Source of the DNA: Bondarzewia mesenterica
Lineage: Eukaryota > Basidiomycota > Agaricomycetes > Russulales > Bondarzewiaceae
Length of the DNA: 64,000 nucleotides
Direction: 5' to 3'
Assembly: GCA_004802705.1 (NCBI GenBank)
Contig: SGPL01000004.1
Span: 91,201-155,200, forward strand
This document shows, piece after piece, positions 46,315 to 56,589 of the stretch. Below the pieces are notes generated by a model that was given only the letters and a program-made list of their open reading frames with translations, was not told the origin of the DNA and did not search any database. The position numbers were made by a program, and so were the translations under genes. The number at the start of each line of letters is the position of its first letter. Position 1 is the stretch's first letter.

Positions 46315-47960
46315 TCAATCGTTCCTCTGACCCATTCGAAGGCGATCGGACCTCACCACTGAGCTGCCAGTAATGTCGTCCCTCACGTCATCTCCCTTCT
46401 CCGGAAACACCTCCCCCGCTTCGGCCTCCACAAGCCCGTCTGCGCGGTAGTCGTGCAAGTAGAAGTATACGGCAGGTAGGGCGACGAAGAGCGCGCCTAC
46501 GATGTTACCGAGGTAGGCTGCAATGAGCGATCTGCGAGGAAAGCAATGGTAAGTGAAAAGATCGGCTAGTTGAGTAACAGTGAGATGCGCGTAGACGGAC
46601 TTCCGGATATACTGTGCGGTGGTCAACTGTGGAGAAAGGCGCCATTTCAGGGTGACATGGTGAGTGAGCAGCACATGTTGACTTACGTCTGCGTGGAACA
46701 TGATGCCCAGGGGGACGGAAAACATATTGGCGACCACTGCGAAGATCAGAGCGAACATGATGATGGTGTTAGATGTGACAAAGTCAGGGAATGCGAGACA
46801 TACCGTGGTCAAACCCACATGCGACAAAGATCTTTTCCGCAGCGAAAGTGGGTAAGAATTAGATTCCATGAGAAAAAGGGAAGGGGCCCACCCAAATTGG
46901 TATCCATATTGCGAATATCTGGACAGGTGACTTGAGATCAACTCTTACAAGAGATACGTGAAGACCAGACCTTAGAGATAGTATCTCTGGCCCCTGTAGC
47001 TTGCTAAGGCAGCATCAGAATGATTGATAAACGAGAAAAACAAAAATTTACGCACCCAGATAGCAATGCTCACGAGCCAATTACACCCGATCCCACGTAG
47101 GAAGATTTGATGCCACTCAGGATCGCCGGCCTTGTGACTGACCACCAGCTATGATCGAGACTTTCCTGAGGAGATTTTCAAGACGAAACGTACATGGCAA
47201 AAGTCTGAACGTAGGTATCGTAAGGCGCAGTGGAAATAATCCCGCTGTCTGAAAATGTATAAGATGTGCGTTAGGAGTCGAGTCAAGCATGGAATCAATA
47301 AGCATTGACTGACATTTAACGAGAATAGCAGCGAAGAAGAGGCTCCCCACGAGATTACCGAAAGTGACTGATAGACAGATATGGAGATCGGCATGTGACA
47401 TTAGGATGATGGGGGGGCAAAAGTGAGACAGACACACCTACTAGCCAGTTGAGTGGCAGGCTCCACCATGGGATGGCACGCTTCATCAGAGCCATAGGAA
47501 ATATCTGTCCCCCGCGACGTTTAGTGCAGCATCATAGTAGTAACTAGGATATATACCATCATGTTGCTCGTGAGCAATTCCTGCCCTTGCAGAACAATCC
47601 TAAAATGGCCGCACGTCAGCGATTCGGTTCAATTTTGTTGATATCCACGCGTAGCGCACATCACCAAGCCAACTGGAAAAACGAAGCCTCCCAGGATTTT
47701 GACGATCCCTGGATTCGAAGCCGTAAGACCCGACGCACCACCTTGTAGAACCTCCGAGAGAAGACCTCCGAATGAAAGCATTACTCCTGCAAGAAACTGC
47801 ACGCCCGCCACGTCATATCGCCCTTCAACGCTCCACTAAACCTCAAGGGACTCACAGCTTTGAAGAATATCATATCAACACGCGTTCTGTGCTTAAGAAC
47901 GGCCGATCCGATGAGGGCGACAGCGACCTCGGCAGGCTTGAGGGTGCTTGGGATAGCCAT
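46315..47960 (-). CDS. Formate/nitrite transporter (FNT family)
   Basis: Pentameric membrane channel for formate, nitrite or related small anions; the exact substrate is not clear. The ATG at 47960 opens MAIPSTLKPAEVAVALIGS and an Arg-rich turn (KHRTRVDMIFFKA). After an intron comes FLAGVMLSFGGLLSEVLQGG, then GIVKILGGFVFPVGLVM, LLTSNMMIFPMALMKR, PWWSLPLNW, VTFGNLVGSLFFAAILV, WHQIFLRGIGCNWLVSIAIW, IPIWIFVACGF-like, FSVPLGIMFHAD and the last helix AAYLGNIVGALFVALPAVYF. The cytosolic tail is acidic and ends at TGA 46315. Six helices and the repeated N-W-L or G-N-L half-helix motifs fit FNT. About nine exons. Confidence 0.85.
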
Positions 47961-49549
47961 CTTTGTTGGCAGATGAACAGTAGAAAGAAAGGGTGGTTAG
48001 GGCAAGAGCGCGAAGGGGCATGATGCTGCGTGTTGAGATTATAGAGAAATAGGAAACCGTTAGTCGAAACCCATTTGTGAAAGGAACTAAATTCTCAACG
48101 TAAGATGAATTGCGGGGTAATAAGAAGCGCTCAGGACCCCGTATCACTGCTACCACAAGACGTATGTTCTTTTGAGACAGCCCGCCGGCAACGATCTTAT
48201 ATGCTCTGTTGTCTTCTGCCATTCTTACAATATCCTCCGTGTTCCCGTAAGAGCTCCTCTCGAGTTTGAGATCCTGATTATTTGGCAGTTTGGAGGAGAT
48301 GAAGGATGAAAGTTGACGTTGAACGTTGAACGTTTTGCAACGTTGAGCGCCGGTGACTCGGATGTGCCCGTACCCAAAATGACGGCTCCATCACACAACT
48401 GACTGGTGTATCCGGGGTCCTCATCAGTGCTGCAACTGCTGCCGGTGCATAACCGTTGGCTGTGTCCACCTTTCATGTCACGGTCTCAAGTTTATCTGTC
48501 CAATTGGCGTGCTCGTTGCCTTCATTCAAAGATTAAACCCATTCCCAGACAAAAAAAAAAGCAGGTCATTGTGAGTCCACTCAATGTTTTTCCCCAGGAT
48601 ATTAGCCTGCGTTCTAATCAAAACAATAAACCGAGTTGATTGGACTCTGGAGCAAACAAATGTTGCTGTGGTGCGGACCATAGCCGCAGATACGCTCAAA
48701 GAATTTTCCCTCACTCTATGGCGACGAATCAGTCATCTTGGAATGTAAGGTCCCCGTGACTGAATCCATCGCTTAGCAGGGTGTCCCGAACTCGAGTTAG
48801 GTTTTCCTGAACACGAAATCTGCAAGCGGCAATGTGTCAGCATCAAAGCTGACCATGACAATTTTTCACGTGTTGAAAACCAAAAAATTGAGGACGACCA
48901 AAAGCTTCCAGATTGCAGAACTCTCCAGTTTGGTTACTGTATGTCTAATGTTGTCGAGCGTACACAATATTTGGCCCACAAAGTGACGTACTACAGTAGT
49001 AGTCTCGCCAAGCCCTGTTCGATACCTTCAATTTCCTTTACGTCTTCGCTGAGATGAAAATTTTTTCAGATGGTTTCTGGCACAAGCTCGCGCAATGTGA
49101 ATTTTGCTTGGAAAACAGTCGCTGTTCCCTGTTTTCTTGAGCGTTTCCGACAAGTGTCTCGATCGTGGTGCCTGATGGCGAGGGTACAGGAGCACCACTC
49201 ACGCGTTCGTTCGAATCCCAGATGAGATGAAGTCACCCACAGGCTTTGGCTTGTTCACCAATTCAAGGCACAGGGGAGTACTTGTGTGAGTTTCCTCTCC
49301 CTGAATGTCTGCAGATCCAAATATCGTAACTTATGATCCCTTGCCGTAAACGACGCGGTGCATAGAAGCGAAGTACAATGCACAGTTACCGTCATTGCTG
49401 GTGACAAGTTCACTACAAATACGATCTGTCCAAGGCACGCCCCACAATGCTATGCACACCCGTTTCCTTGAATCCTGCTGCCTAACAAACACTCAAATCA
49501 TGATCAAGGGGAAAGCACGTTGGACCGACCTCGGGACAGCCAAGTCCCA
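47961..49549. other. 1.6 kb without a recognised gene
   Basis: Contains the FNT promoter. An ACGTTGAACGT motif is present twice, overlapping, at 48316-48333. A poly-A tract lies near 48550. The longest frame (109 codons, 47893-48222 minus) overlaps the FNT start in another frame. A GTTCGAATCC-like string near 49210 resembles a tRNA B box, but no cloverleaf can be drawn around it. Confidence 0.4.
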
Positions 49550-50124
49550 CTATTTGGGCGGAAGGGTGCCTTTCGTAGCAGTGGCTTCCGCCTTCGCCTT
49601 GTCGGTTTCCAGAAACTGAACTGTAAATTTACTGTCCACAAACTCCTTTACGACCCCGAATTTGGGCAAACTCCCTTTATCTTTCGGCGGCACCAGACGG
49701 ACGAACAAGGCATATTCGTTATCGTAGGAAGTATTGAAGATGGATAGACCTGTAGATGAGGAGTGTAAAGTGATCGCATCACTGCCCTCCACGAGCTCGT
49801 GAATCGTGATCTTGAACAATCGGGTCAGCGGACCAATCATAGAAGCGAATGTAGGTGGGTTTTGATTTTCATTGAATATTCACGAGGACCACCCACCTTG
49901 AATTCTTTGAAGAGAGGCATAGTACTTTTAAGATGCGCTTTGTAGCTCTCTTTGTTTCGCACTGGCTCGCCCATACTTTCAGGGAGTATGTGGTGCTCGA
50001 GGGTGTCGTCGAAGCATTCCATGACTTTGTCATAATCCCACTCATTCAGAGCTGCCGCGTAGGCAAGAACCCTCTGGACGTTTGGAGATGGATTGGCGGG
50101 CGGTGAGTATACTGGAAAGACCAT
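49550..50124 (-). CDS. NTF2-like (SnoaL-type) small protein
   Basis: Two exons encode a cone-shaped NTF2-like fold protein of about 170 residues, with unknown substrate. Start at ATG 50124 (MVFPVYSPPANPSPNV), then VLAYAAALNEWDYDKVMECF, LEHHILPESMG and KESYKAHLKSTMPLFKEFKV. After a short intron (about 49895-49840) it continues SMIGPLTRLFKITIHELVEG, DAITLHSSSTG, NEYALFVRLVP and KFGVVKEFVDSKFTVQFLE, ending at TAG 49550. The alternation of helices and strands and the KEFVDSKF end are typical of fungal proteins of this type. A TATATAAT-like stretch at 50181-50190, about 57 nt upstream, may be the TATA box. Confidence 0.75.
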
Positions 50125-50776
50125 GATGACTGTAAATAACTTGGGAGTGAGAGAAGAGAAGTATGAGAATTGAGACTCATTATTATATATCGAGCAAGGA
50201 TCATGAGTAAGGAAGAACCGCACTTACGCCGCTGAGCGATATGCCTTATTTGTACTCTGCACACCGGGGCAGAAGTGGACTCCATCATTGATGGATGACT
50301 GAGCCTGACGAACAAGGCACGCGCATGTCTAGAGCGCGAAGTGAGCGAACCCCCCCCCCCTCAAAAACAAAAGGATATATCAATGCTCGATACTGTCGGA
50401 GTCGAGGCCAGTGAAGTCTCCGCCTGGCTTGCCGTTAACAATCAAAAATATTACCATCTTGCACTATCAGTAAGATCGTGATCCTGGATCCAATTTTTCT
50501 ATCGAAGACGAGGACATACCACATATCGATCAAAGCCGAATGAAGGTCAATTATATGCAAAGACCTGTTTAGCATATCCGCTTGCAATTACACGATCCCA
50601 CAAAGCTGATATACAGGCTGTGACAATTCTTACCTCACTACACTGAAAGGAGATCCCGGATGGTCGCAAAAACAAAGTATGCATAACTTGAAAAACAGTG
50701 TATGTGATACCTTCAACTCACCAGTCCCTCCTAAAAATGTGTTCCGTTAGTCATACATGCAGGCGAGCAACGTTTA
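50125..50776. other. Upstream of NTF2-like gene and 3' of BTB gene
   Basis: Carries a TATA-like element at 50181-50190 and a poly-C run near 50350. Spliced 3' exons of the BTB gene could extend into about 50,700. No separate gene was seen. Confidence 0.35.
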
Positions 50777-51688
50777 TCATACCTCGATGATATTTGGAAG
50801 AGCATTGATAGCCTCCCAAATCACCCTCGTCGTCAACGCCTTATCATACAAAGCACTCGCGCACCCTACTTTCTTGCATTTTGCCGCCCAACACGCCCGC
50901 GCCGCGGGCCAGGTCTCCAGGCCCTCCTTAAACGACTCTCCCGATGGATTCCGATCGATCTCTACCACCATCACAAGCTTCAGCTCTCGCCATGCTGCAT
51001 AATCGAGCGGATCAGCGCAGCGGGGGCATCGTGCAAAGCCATCGCTCATCTGTATCTCGGTAAGGAACGGATGTTGATTGAGGCGCGTGCGGAACTGTTC
51101 GCGACGCGAATGACGAAGGTCAGTCAGAGCAAGAAGGGAGGCAGTTTTGAGTTTTAGAAGTGCGGGGCGATGCTCTGGGGCGTGAATATCAAGGGCGAGA
51201 GTCAGAGTGGATGCAAGTCGTGCTTCGGGCTCCCAACCCCAACGGCAGGCAGCGGCATAGAGGTGTAGAGGAGAGTCAAGGAAAGGTTGTGTACGGATGA
51301 GAGCGCGTACGATCGATACCGGTCCTGGAGTGTCGTATTTCTCTGCGGCGTAGAGAAGCGGATCGATCACGTCCCAGGAGTCCAGCTCTGGGATAGCTAG
51401 ACCACAGACCATACGCAGAAAATGCTCGAGGGTCCGCGAATCCTCGTCAAGTGTTATTTGAATATCAGAGCTTCTCGACCCATTGCTAGTAACAGTGTCG
51501 TCTGTCGACGTTGTTGACGTCTGGGGGAGTGAGAACATGGTACGAAACCAGCTCGAGGTCATCTTGAGGGTAGAAATGGGGACTCGAAACAAGACACCAT
51601 CTTTTGAGGTCAAGATAATGTCGCCTTCCGATGAAAATAGGGGATGGAAAGACGGCTGGTTGGATGCGCATTCAGTATCGGCCTGCAT
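50777..51688 (-). CDS. BTB/POZ domain protein
   Basis: Member of the large agaricomycete BTB family, perhaps a Cullin-3 adaptor, though no partner is known. The ATG at 51688 (MQADTECASNQPSFHP) leads straight into the BTB fold: SEGDIILTSKDGVLFRVPIS, TLKMTSSWFRTMFSLP, ITLDEDSRTLEHFLRMVCG and LLYAAEKYDTPGPVSIVRAL. The C-terminal half is helical and then has paired cysteines (CPRCADPLDYAAW and CWAAKCKKVGC) that might bind zinc. The frame ends IIEV at TGA 50777, but a GTATGA donor overlaps the last codon, so a short 3' exon (EEGL...) is possible. A single long exon. Confidence 0.78.
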   Translation of the reverse strand: MQADTECASNQPSFHPLFSSEGDIILTSKDGVLFRVPISTLKMTSSWFRTMFSLPQTSTTSTDDTVTSNGSRSSDIQITLDEDSRTLEHFLRMVCGLAIPELDSWDVIDPLLYAAEKYDTPGPVSIVRALIRTQPFLDSPLHLYAAACRWGWEPEARLASTLTLALDIHAPEHRPALLKLKTASLLALTDLRHSRREQFRTRLNQHPFLTEIQMSDGFARCPRCADPLDYAAWRELKLVMVVEIDRNPSGESFKEGLETWPAARACWAAKCKKVGCASALYDKALTTRVIWEAINALPNIIEV

Positions 51689-52319
51689 ATTGCAAGTCTA
51701 TACAATGTGAACAACTACTGAGCCTCTTATAATGACCGAAACGATTGGAGGTACTTTGATATTGGTATATTTATTGGATCTATTTCGCCCGGATGGAGGT
51801 TGCAAGACACTGTTGGGAAGGGATAGAGTCTAGAGAGTCTGGTATTGAACTTCTGGCAAGTTCTCAAAGCCTGCTTAAGTAGTTGGAAATGGCCGTCGTT
51901 TCTTCGGAGGAAGTCATCAACTACACACATATTACATAATTTTTGTGTTAACGCGTCGCTTAACGTTATGAACCAGTGAGCGAGCTTCAATTGAAGCAGG
52001 GACCTTGCTGTTCTAAGTTAGAAGATGACTACCGAGAGAAACGATGTTTTTATCACCTTGCTTGGTGACTGCGCCGCCAACCCACCTAAAGTCCTTCCGC
52101 TCTCCGACTCCCGAGTGACTCAGTGACCCACTCCTGCAGAACTCGACCCACTACTTTCTTGCCCATCGAGGAGGCCCACATCCATCTGCAGGCATTCTTC
52201 CGGATCGAAAGACCGCAAAATGGACATTCGCCACCTTTATTGCTCATTCTTTCGTATATAAATGTACCCTAACCTCTAGCTTCATCTCGTCTGAATTTTG
52301 GCTCTAAGCAATTGCGATC
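51689..52319. promoter_or_regulatory. Divergent region with TATA box of the SDR gene
   Basis: Between the BTB gene and the divergent short-chain dehydrogenase. TATATAAA at 52255-52262 is 58-65 nt before the ATG at 52320. An ACGCGT hexamer lies near 51953. No gene was found. Confidence 0.5.
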
Positions 52320-53327
52320 ATGTCTTCATCTATCAACTTTACCACTCTGTTTTCTGTCAAAGGTTGCATTTCCCTGGTGACTGGAGGTGGAAGTGAAATC
52401 GGTGCGTACACAGCCCATGGACTGGCCCAAGGAGGCTGCACCCGCATCTACATTACCGAGCGACGCCTTCAAGCCCTCCAGAAGATGGCGTCATTACATC
52501 CTTCCATCGTCCCTATACAGGGCGATGTCTCGACACGCGAGGGATGCATTCAAATAGCGCGGGGCTTTGTTGGGCACGAGCGGCCGAGAGGCGTTCCAGC
52601 TGATAGCGTGCAGTTGGACTTGCTGGTGAACAACGCGGGGGTAGCATCGGTGGAGGGTAGGTGAGTTGAGGGCGCTACTGTAGAGGAAATACGGCAGGCC
52701 TTACTCCAGGCGCCCGACGAAGAGCGGGTCAGGGTCTTCGCGATTAACGCTTCCTCACTCCAGGTAAGTACTTCTCGCCGCTTTCAAGCCGTTAACAGAT
52801 CTTTACCGTCCGCCTATACTCCTTGGTGTTACCTTTCAGTGGTTGTCAAAAAAAAAGCTGCTCTCCTGACTCACCTCGTCCGTGCTTCGTCTACAAATGA
52901 GGGCTCCCGCGAAGGCCGCGGTACGATCATCAATAATGCCTCTGTCTCTGCGCTATATGTTGGGCGTGCAGCACAATCACATATCTATCCCGCGTCCAAA
53001 GCTGCCCCCGAATCAATCACCCAGAATCTCGAAAAAGTTGACGCATCTGGGCGTGCGCGTCAACTCCATCGCCCCCGCGAATGTGCCTTCGGGGATCAAC
53101 GATGTAAACAACCCTCAGACCTTTATATCGAAGGCCAAGGGGATTATACCGATCGGAAGGTTAAGGAATGAAGAAGACGTAGTTGGTTCTGTCATCTACC
53201 TTGCTTCAATGGCGGGAAGTTTTGTCTCCGGGAATGTGGTCAAAGTAAGTCCATCCTTCTTTGTTTCGCCTGGCTATCGACATGATCTGTCCTCCAGATC
53301 GATAGTGGGCTGCGCGTCGGCCAATAA
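52320..53327 (+). pseudogene. Short-chain dehydrogenase/reductase, apparently broken
   Basis: Classical SDR fold for NAD(P)-dependent oxidoreduction. The ATG at 52320 gives the cofactor motif GCISLVTGGGSEIGAY and the LLVNNAGVAS motif. A TGA at 52662-52664 follows within the same frame, which then goes on as VEGATVEEIRQALLQAPDEE and FAINASSLQ. After an intron the reading WLSKK must change frame in a nine-A run (52848-52856) to reach ALLTHLVRAS, and the catalytic NNASVSAL and YPASK motifs follow. A second change at GAAAAAG (53031-53037) is needed for RVNSIAPANVPSGI and NEEDVVGSVIYLASMAGSFV. A final exon gives IDSGLRVGQ and TAA at 53325-53327. All motifs remain, so recent decay or base-call errors are both possible. 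Confidence 0.72.
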
Positions 53328-54190
53328 ATGCATAATCCGCATCACCGGCTATTGTGAACATTCGTCATCTCACGACGATACAGGTCATCAATGTAGAGCT
53401 TGCAGTTTGGTCCCGCCTTCAATTGTCCCACCAATCAATCACATGGTATTCTTCTGGACCATTATTGTCCGCGCAAGCCGCCGTTGCAGCACGCAAGATG
53501 CGGGTGACCTGCTGTTAAGGTCGAGAGGATTTCACCTGACAATACTTTTTCTCACTCGTCCCCGATCGATGGGTCATGAAAGAAGGATGGAAGAGTTATT
53601 TAAAACGTACTGGACAACTTGCTTCAAGGTACTCGACGCCATCAATCATACATTATTTGAGGAGACAATGTTCATAGCCGCCACCAACAAGCATTGGAGG
53701 GTTCCATGACGATATCAATTACGGATACCACGAGACTCGTTCATCCTCTCTCATGTAAACTTCATCCGGCTATTGTTCGCTTCGTAAAGCTTGAGCAGCA
53801 GACAATAAGTAGCAGTAAGTAGCGCGGCAAATCAGCTTCGGATATCTCCGACTCATCACTTGCCTGCGCGTAGCAATCGATTAGCAACGGTCTTTGTATC
53901 CCCATATAAGCAAGTGAGCATTGTGATCACCTTAAAAACCTCGATGTTCCCACTGACTCAACGATTGCGTCGAAGGGTACCCACCTTAAAGTACTTGGTT
54001 CTGTAGTGCTGTCATATCGTCAGCCATTTGTTTCCTGAACCATCCATCCATCGCAGTACGTACGTTCTACTTGGTTTTTTCCCGCACTAATCTTCCTCAC
54101 CTACTTATCATTCAGCGCTCATCGTCCGCCCAGCTTCCAGCTACATTCGTCATGTGCTTTGGAACTTCTCGCCACCATCATCGTCTCACC
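53328..54190. other. 5' region of the F-box gene
   Basis: The SDR-derived frame runs on past the family end but has no homology beyond 53327. The rest lacks motifs. The F-box start at 54191 has a good context (CACCATGG). A longer frame from 54071 adds 40 residues of unlikely composition. Confidence 0.4.
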
Positions 54191-55996
54191 ATGGCTGCGG
54201 ACTTTACATCGCGCCTCGCTGTAGAATTGCTACAGAATATCTTCCTATACTGTCTGCGTCAAACAAACATGCATATTGTGGAGAATCTTCTTAGCCCCTT
54301 GGACGCGCCTATCGTTCTGACGCAGGTCTGTCGGAGATGGCGTCAGATAGCGATGTCGATCCCTAAACTGTGGGAACGGCTATTTCTACCATATTTGCCA
54401 AGAAGCCCTTCAGCAGTAATGTCTCTGTTCACTCAGGTGCCCTTTTGGTTGTCGCTCTCCGGGAACAGACCTCTGTGCATTTTTCTTTCGCTTGAGGATC
54501 CTGAATATCTGCCTGGAACCAACACAATTTGGCCACCTCCCGCAGTCGTAACGTATTATCTGGAGATCATCCTCGCCCAGATGCACCGCTGGCAACGGTT
54601 TGAACTGGACCTGGGTAAACATTCGGTGCATCTGTTCCCTAATGTTAGGGGCCGGCCGATGCCATTGCTCGAGCGTTTCTATATTGCCAGTCGTCGGTCC
54701 GCAGAGGGTCGACTTCCTTTGCCAACCATCATGACAACACTGCAATATGCACCACGCCTTCGCATAGTGGATCTCAACCATACTTTGCTCAATGAATGGT
54801 CACTTCCTTGGTCGAACCTGACGAGGCTTAGGATCATGCATGGATCAGGATCCGGATTCAGTCTCATCGATCGGCGGACATTCGCTGAACATCTGTCTCA
54901 TTGTTGCAACCTCACGCACATAGACATTCATCTTTCGTTCGAACTCCGCGGTGCGCTCCCAGCTCCGGCTTCACGCGTTCTACTACCCAATGTGCGTGAC
55001 TTCGCCTTTGGGGTGGACTGGAGCGAGCATTTTGCGGCTCTGATGGATGTTCTTTCGTTGCCGAAGCTGGAACAGGCGAATTGGTACTCAGCTAGACGTC
55101 AGGTGCTGGATCTTGACTTGGCCAACAGCATGGTCGGGTTCTTCTCTCTTTCGCATTCTTTAACCGTTCTCAGGTTAAGTTCTATCGCCATGCCGGATAG
55201 CCACCTGACAATGGCACTCAGCGCCTTGCCGAACCTTGACTTTCTCACTATCAAGTTCCTGCTTATCACCGCACGCTTCTTCGATGCTCTTACTCTCCGC
55301 TTCCATGATGACGGTCGACTCGCATCAGGCCAGAACGTCAATCTCAGGACGTTAAATATTACACCTCCTTCCGCTAATTCGTACACTGAATCGCACACAA
55401 ATCCTTGGGTTCCTGAACCCCATAAGCTATACCAAGATCACGAGGGATGTACAGGCCCGTGGGCCGCATGGGACATGTTTGCCATGTTTGATTTGTCCCA
55501 GTTGCCGCCGCATCCGATCCCGGAGAGCGATTTCGAATGGGACGAACGGTCAGATGCTCCGCTCCCGAGCGAGCTTGAAGTTAAAGATATTTCTGAGATT
55601 GGCTCACAAGGATCTGAGCCTTATGCAGAGGAGGGGTTCGAGCCTAATATCGACCCAGGAGAACTACCCGATCCAAATGAGCCACCACCCGATATGGAGG
55701 AATCCGTTGACTTCATTACCCCTCGCATACCGCAAATGAAGGCTCCCGACGAGTACTATCTTGCGCTCGCAAACATGATCGAATCGCGATGGCGGCTTCC
55801 GCCTGACGCCCGGGTCGATGACGCTGACCACGCGCCCCGGGTAACGAGGCTACGTGTTCTCAGTCTGCCTTTTGAGGACATTCAAATCCTGTGGACGATA
55901 TCACGAGAGCAATGCCAACGTGTCATCGACTGCCAGAGAGAAGGATTGTCTTTAGATTTTAGACGAGGCACGCACGACTTCGACGTTCTGGACTGA
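54191..55996 (+). CDS. F-box/LRR-like protein
   Basis: Probable substrate-recognition subunit of an SCF ubiquitin ligase. The ATG at 54191 (MAADFTSRLAVELLQNIFLY) begins an F-box-like helix set, with PLDAPIVLTQVCRRWRQIAM and SIPKLWERL. A leucine-rich body follows, whose repeats read like degenerate LRRs: MPLLERFYIASRRS, VDLNHTLLNEWSLPWSNLTR, CCNLTHIDIHLSFELRG, MVGFFSLSHSLTVLRL and LPNLDFLTIKFLLITARFF. The tail is strongly acidic (LEVKDISEIGSQGSEPYAEE) and ends DFRRGTHDFDVLD at TGA 55994-55996. No intron is seen. A diverged, broken copy lies at 34416-35768 on the other strand. An AATAAA signal follows 102 nt after the stop. Confidence 0.82.
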   Translation: MAADFTSRLAVELLQNIFLYCLRQTNMHIVENLLSPLDAPIVLTQVCRRWRQIAMSIPKLWERLFLPYLPRSPSAVMSLFTQVPFWLSLSGNRPLCIFLSLEDPEYLPGTNTIWPPPAVVTYYLEIILAQMHRWQRFELDLGKHSVHLFPNVRGRPMPLLERFYIASRRSAEGRLPLPTIMTTLQYAPRLRIVDLNHTLLNEWSLPWSNLTRLRIMHGSGSGFSLIDRRTFAEHLSHCCNLTHIDIHLSFELRGALPAPASRVLLPNVRDFAFGVDWSEHFAALMDVLSLPKLEQANWYSARRQVLDLDLANSMVGFFSLSHSLTVLRLSSIAMPDSHLTMALSALPNLDFLTIKFLLITARFFDALTLRFHDDGRLASGQNVNLRTLNITPPSANSYTESHTNPWVPEPHKLYQDHEGCTGPWAAWDMFAMFDLSQLPPHPIPESDFEWDERSDAPLPSELEVKDISEIGSQGSEPYAEEGFEPNIDPGELPDPNEPPPDMEESVDFITPRIPQMKAPDEYYLALANMIESRWRLPPDARVDDADHAPRVTRLRVLSLPFEDIQILWTISREQCQRVIDCQREGLSLDFRRGTHDFDVLD

Positions 55997-56097
55997 ACGC
56001 ACCAAGCAGGAATATGGCAGACACTTCATCTCCTACTGTATGTCTTGTCTCTGTTCATGTTGTGCAGATTGGGATTCTGACAGAAATGTGATACAAA

Positions 56098-56103
56098 AAT
56101 AAA
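56098..56103 (+). terminator. Polyadenylation signal of the F-box gene
   Basis: AATAAA on the plus strand, 102 nt after the stop codon at 55996. Position fits a fungal poly(A) signal, but cleavage is untested. Confidence 0.4.
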
Positions 56104-56589
56104 GCAGGATGATCGATCTACACCAGTTGTTATGGATCGCGGTCTCATCATCGTGTAACGAGGATAATACGCCATGGCTTCGTATGATTTCCCGTTGCTT
56201 TCTCGGCAAATAGACAGATTATATTCAGTTGATACGAGGCGCCTCTATCTATTACATTGGCAAGATACTCCTCGAGCACGTTACGCCGTTTGTTTGTTTT
56301 GACTTTGAGGCTGACATTAGGCTTGCGACATAAGAAATCAAAGCCCTACGATGTCCTACAAATCTCGTGCCAGCATGCAAAGCTAATAGTAGTACTCAGC
56401 TATTTCATGTAAATTAAAGTGTACTTTGGGATCAAGATGGAATAGACGGGTCATAGTTAGACAGAAGGAAAGCTATCAACGGAAATTCTACAAGAACTAA
56501 GCATAAGACCAGACAAAAGGGGAGGAAAGAGAAAAAGACTACATTTTCGAACAATGCTCGGCGATCGGAGAGTGGGGGGGATTCGTACT

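Noticed and set aside
49180..49240. GTTCGAATCC-like string resembling a tRNA B box
   Set aside because: Flanking bases do not form a T stem or an acceptor stem.
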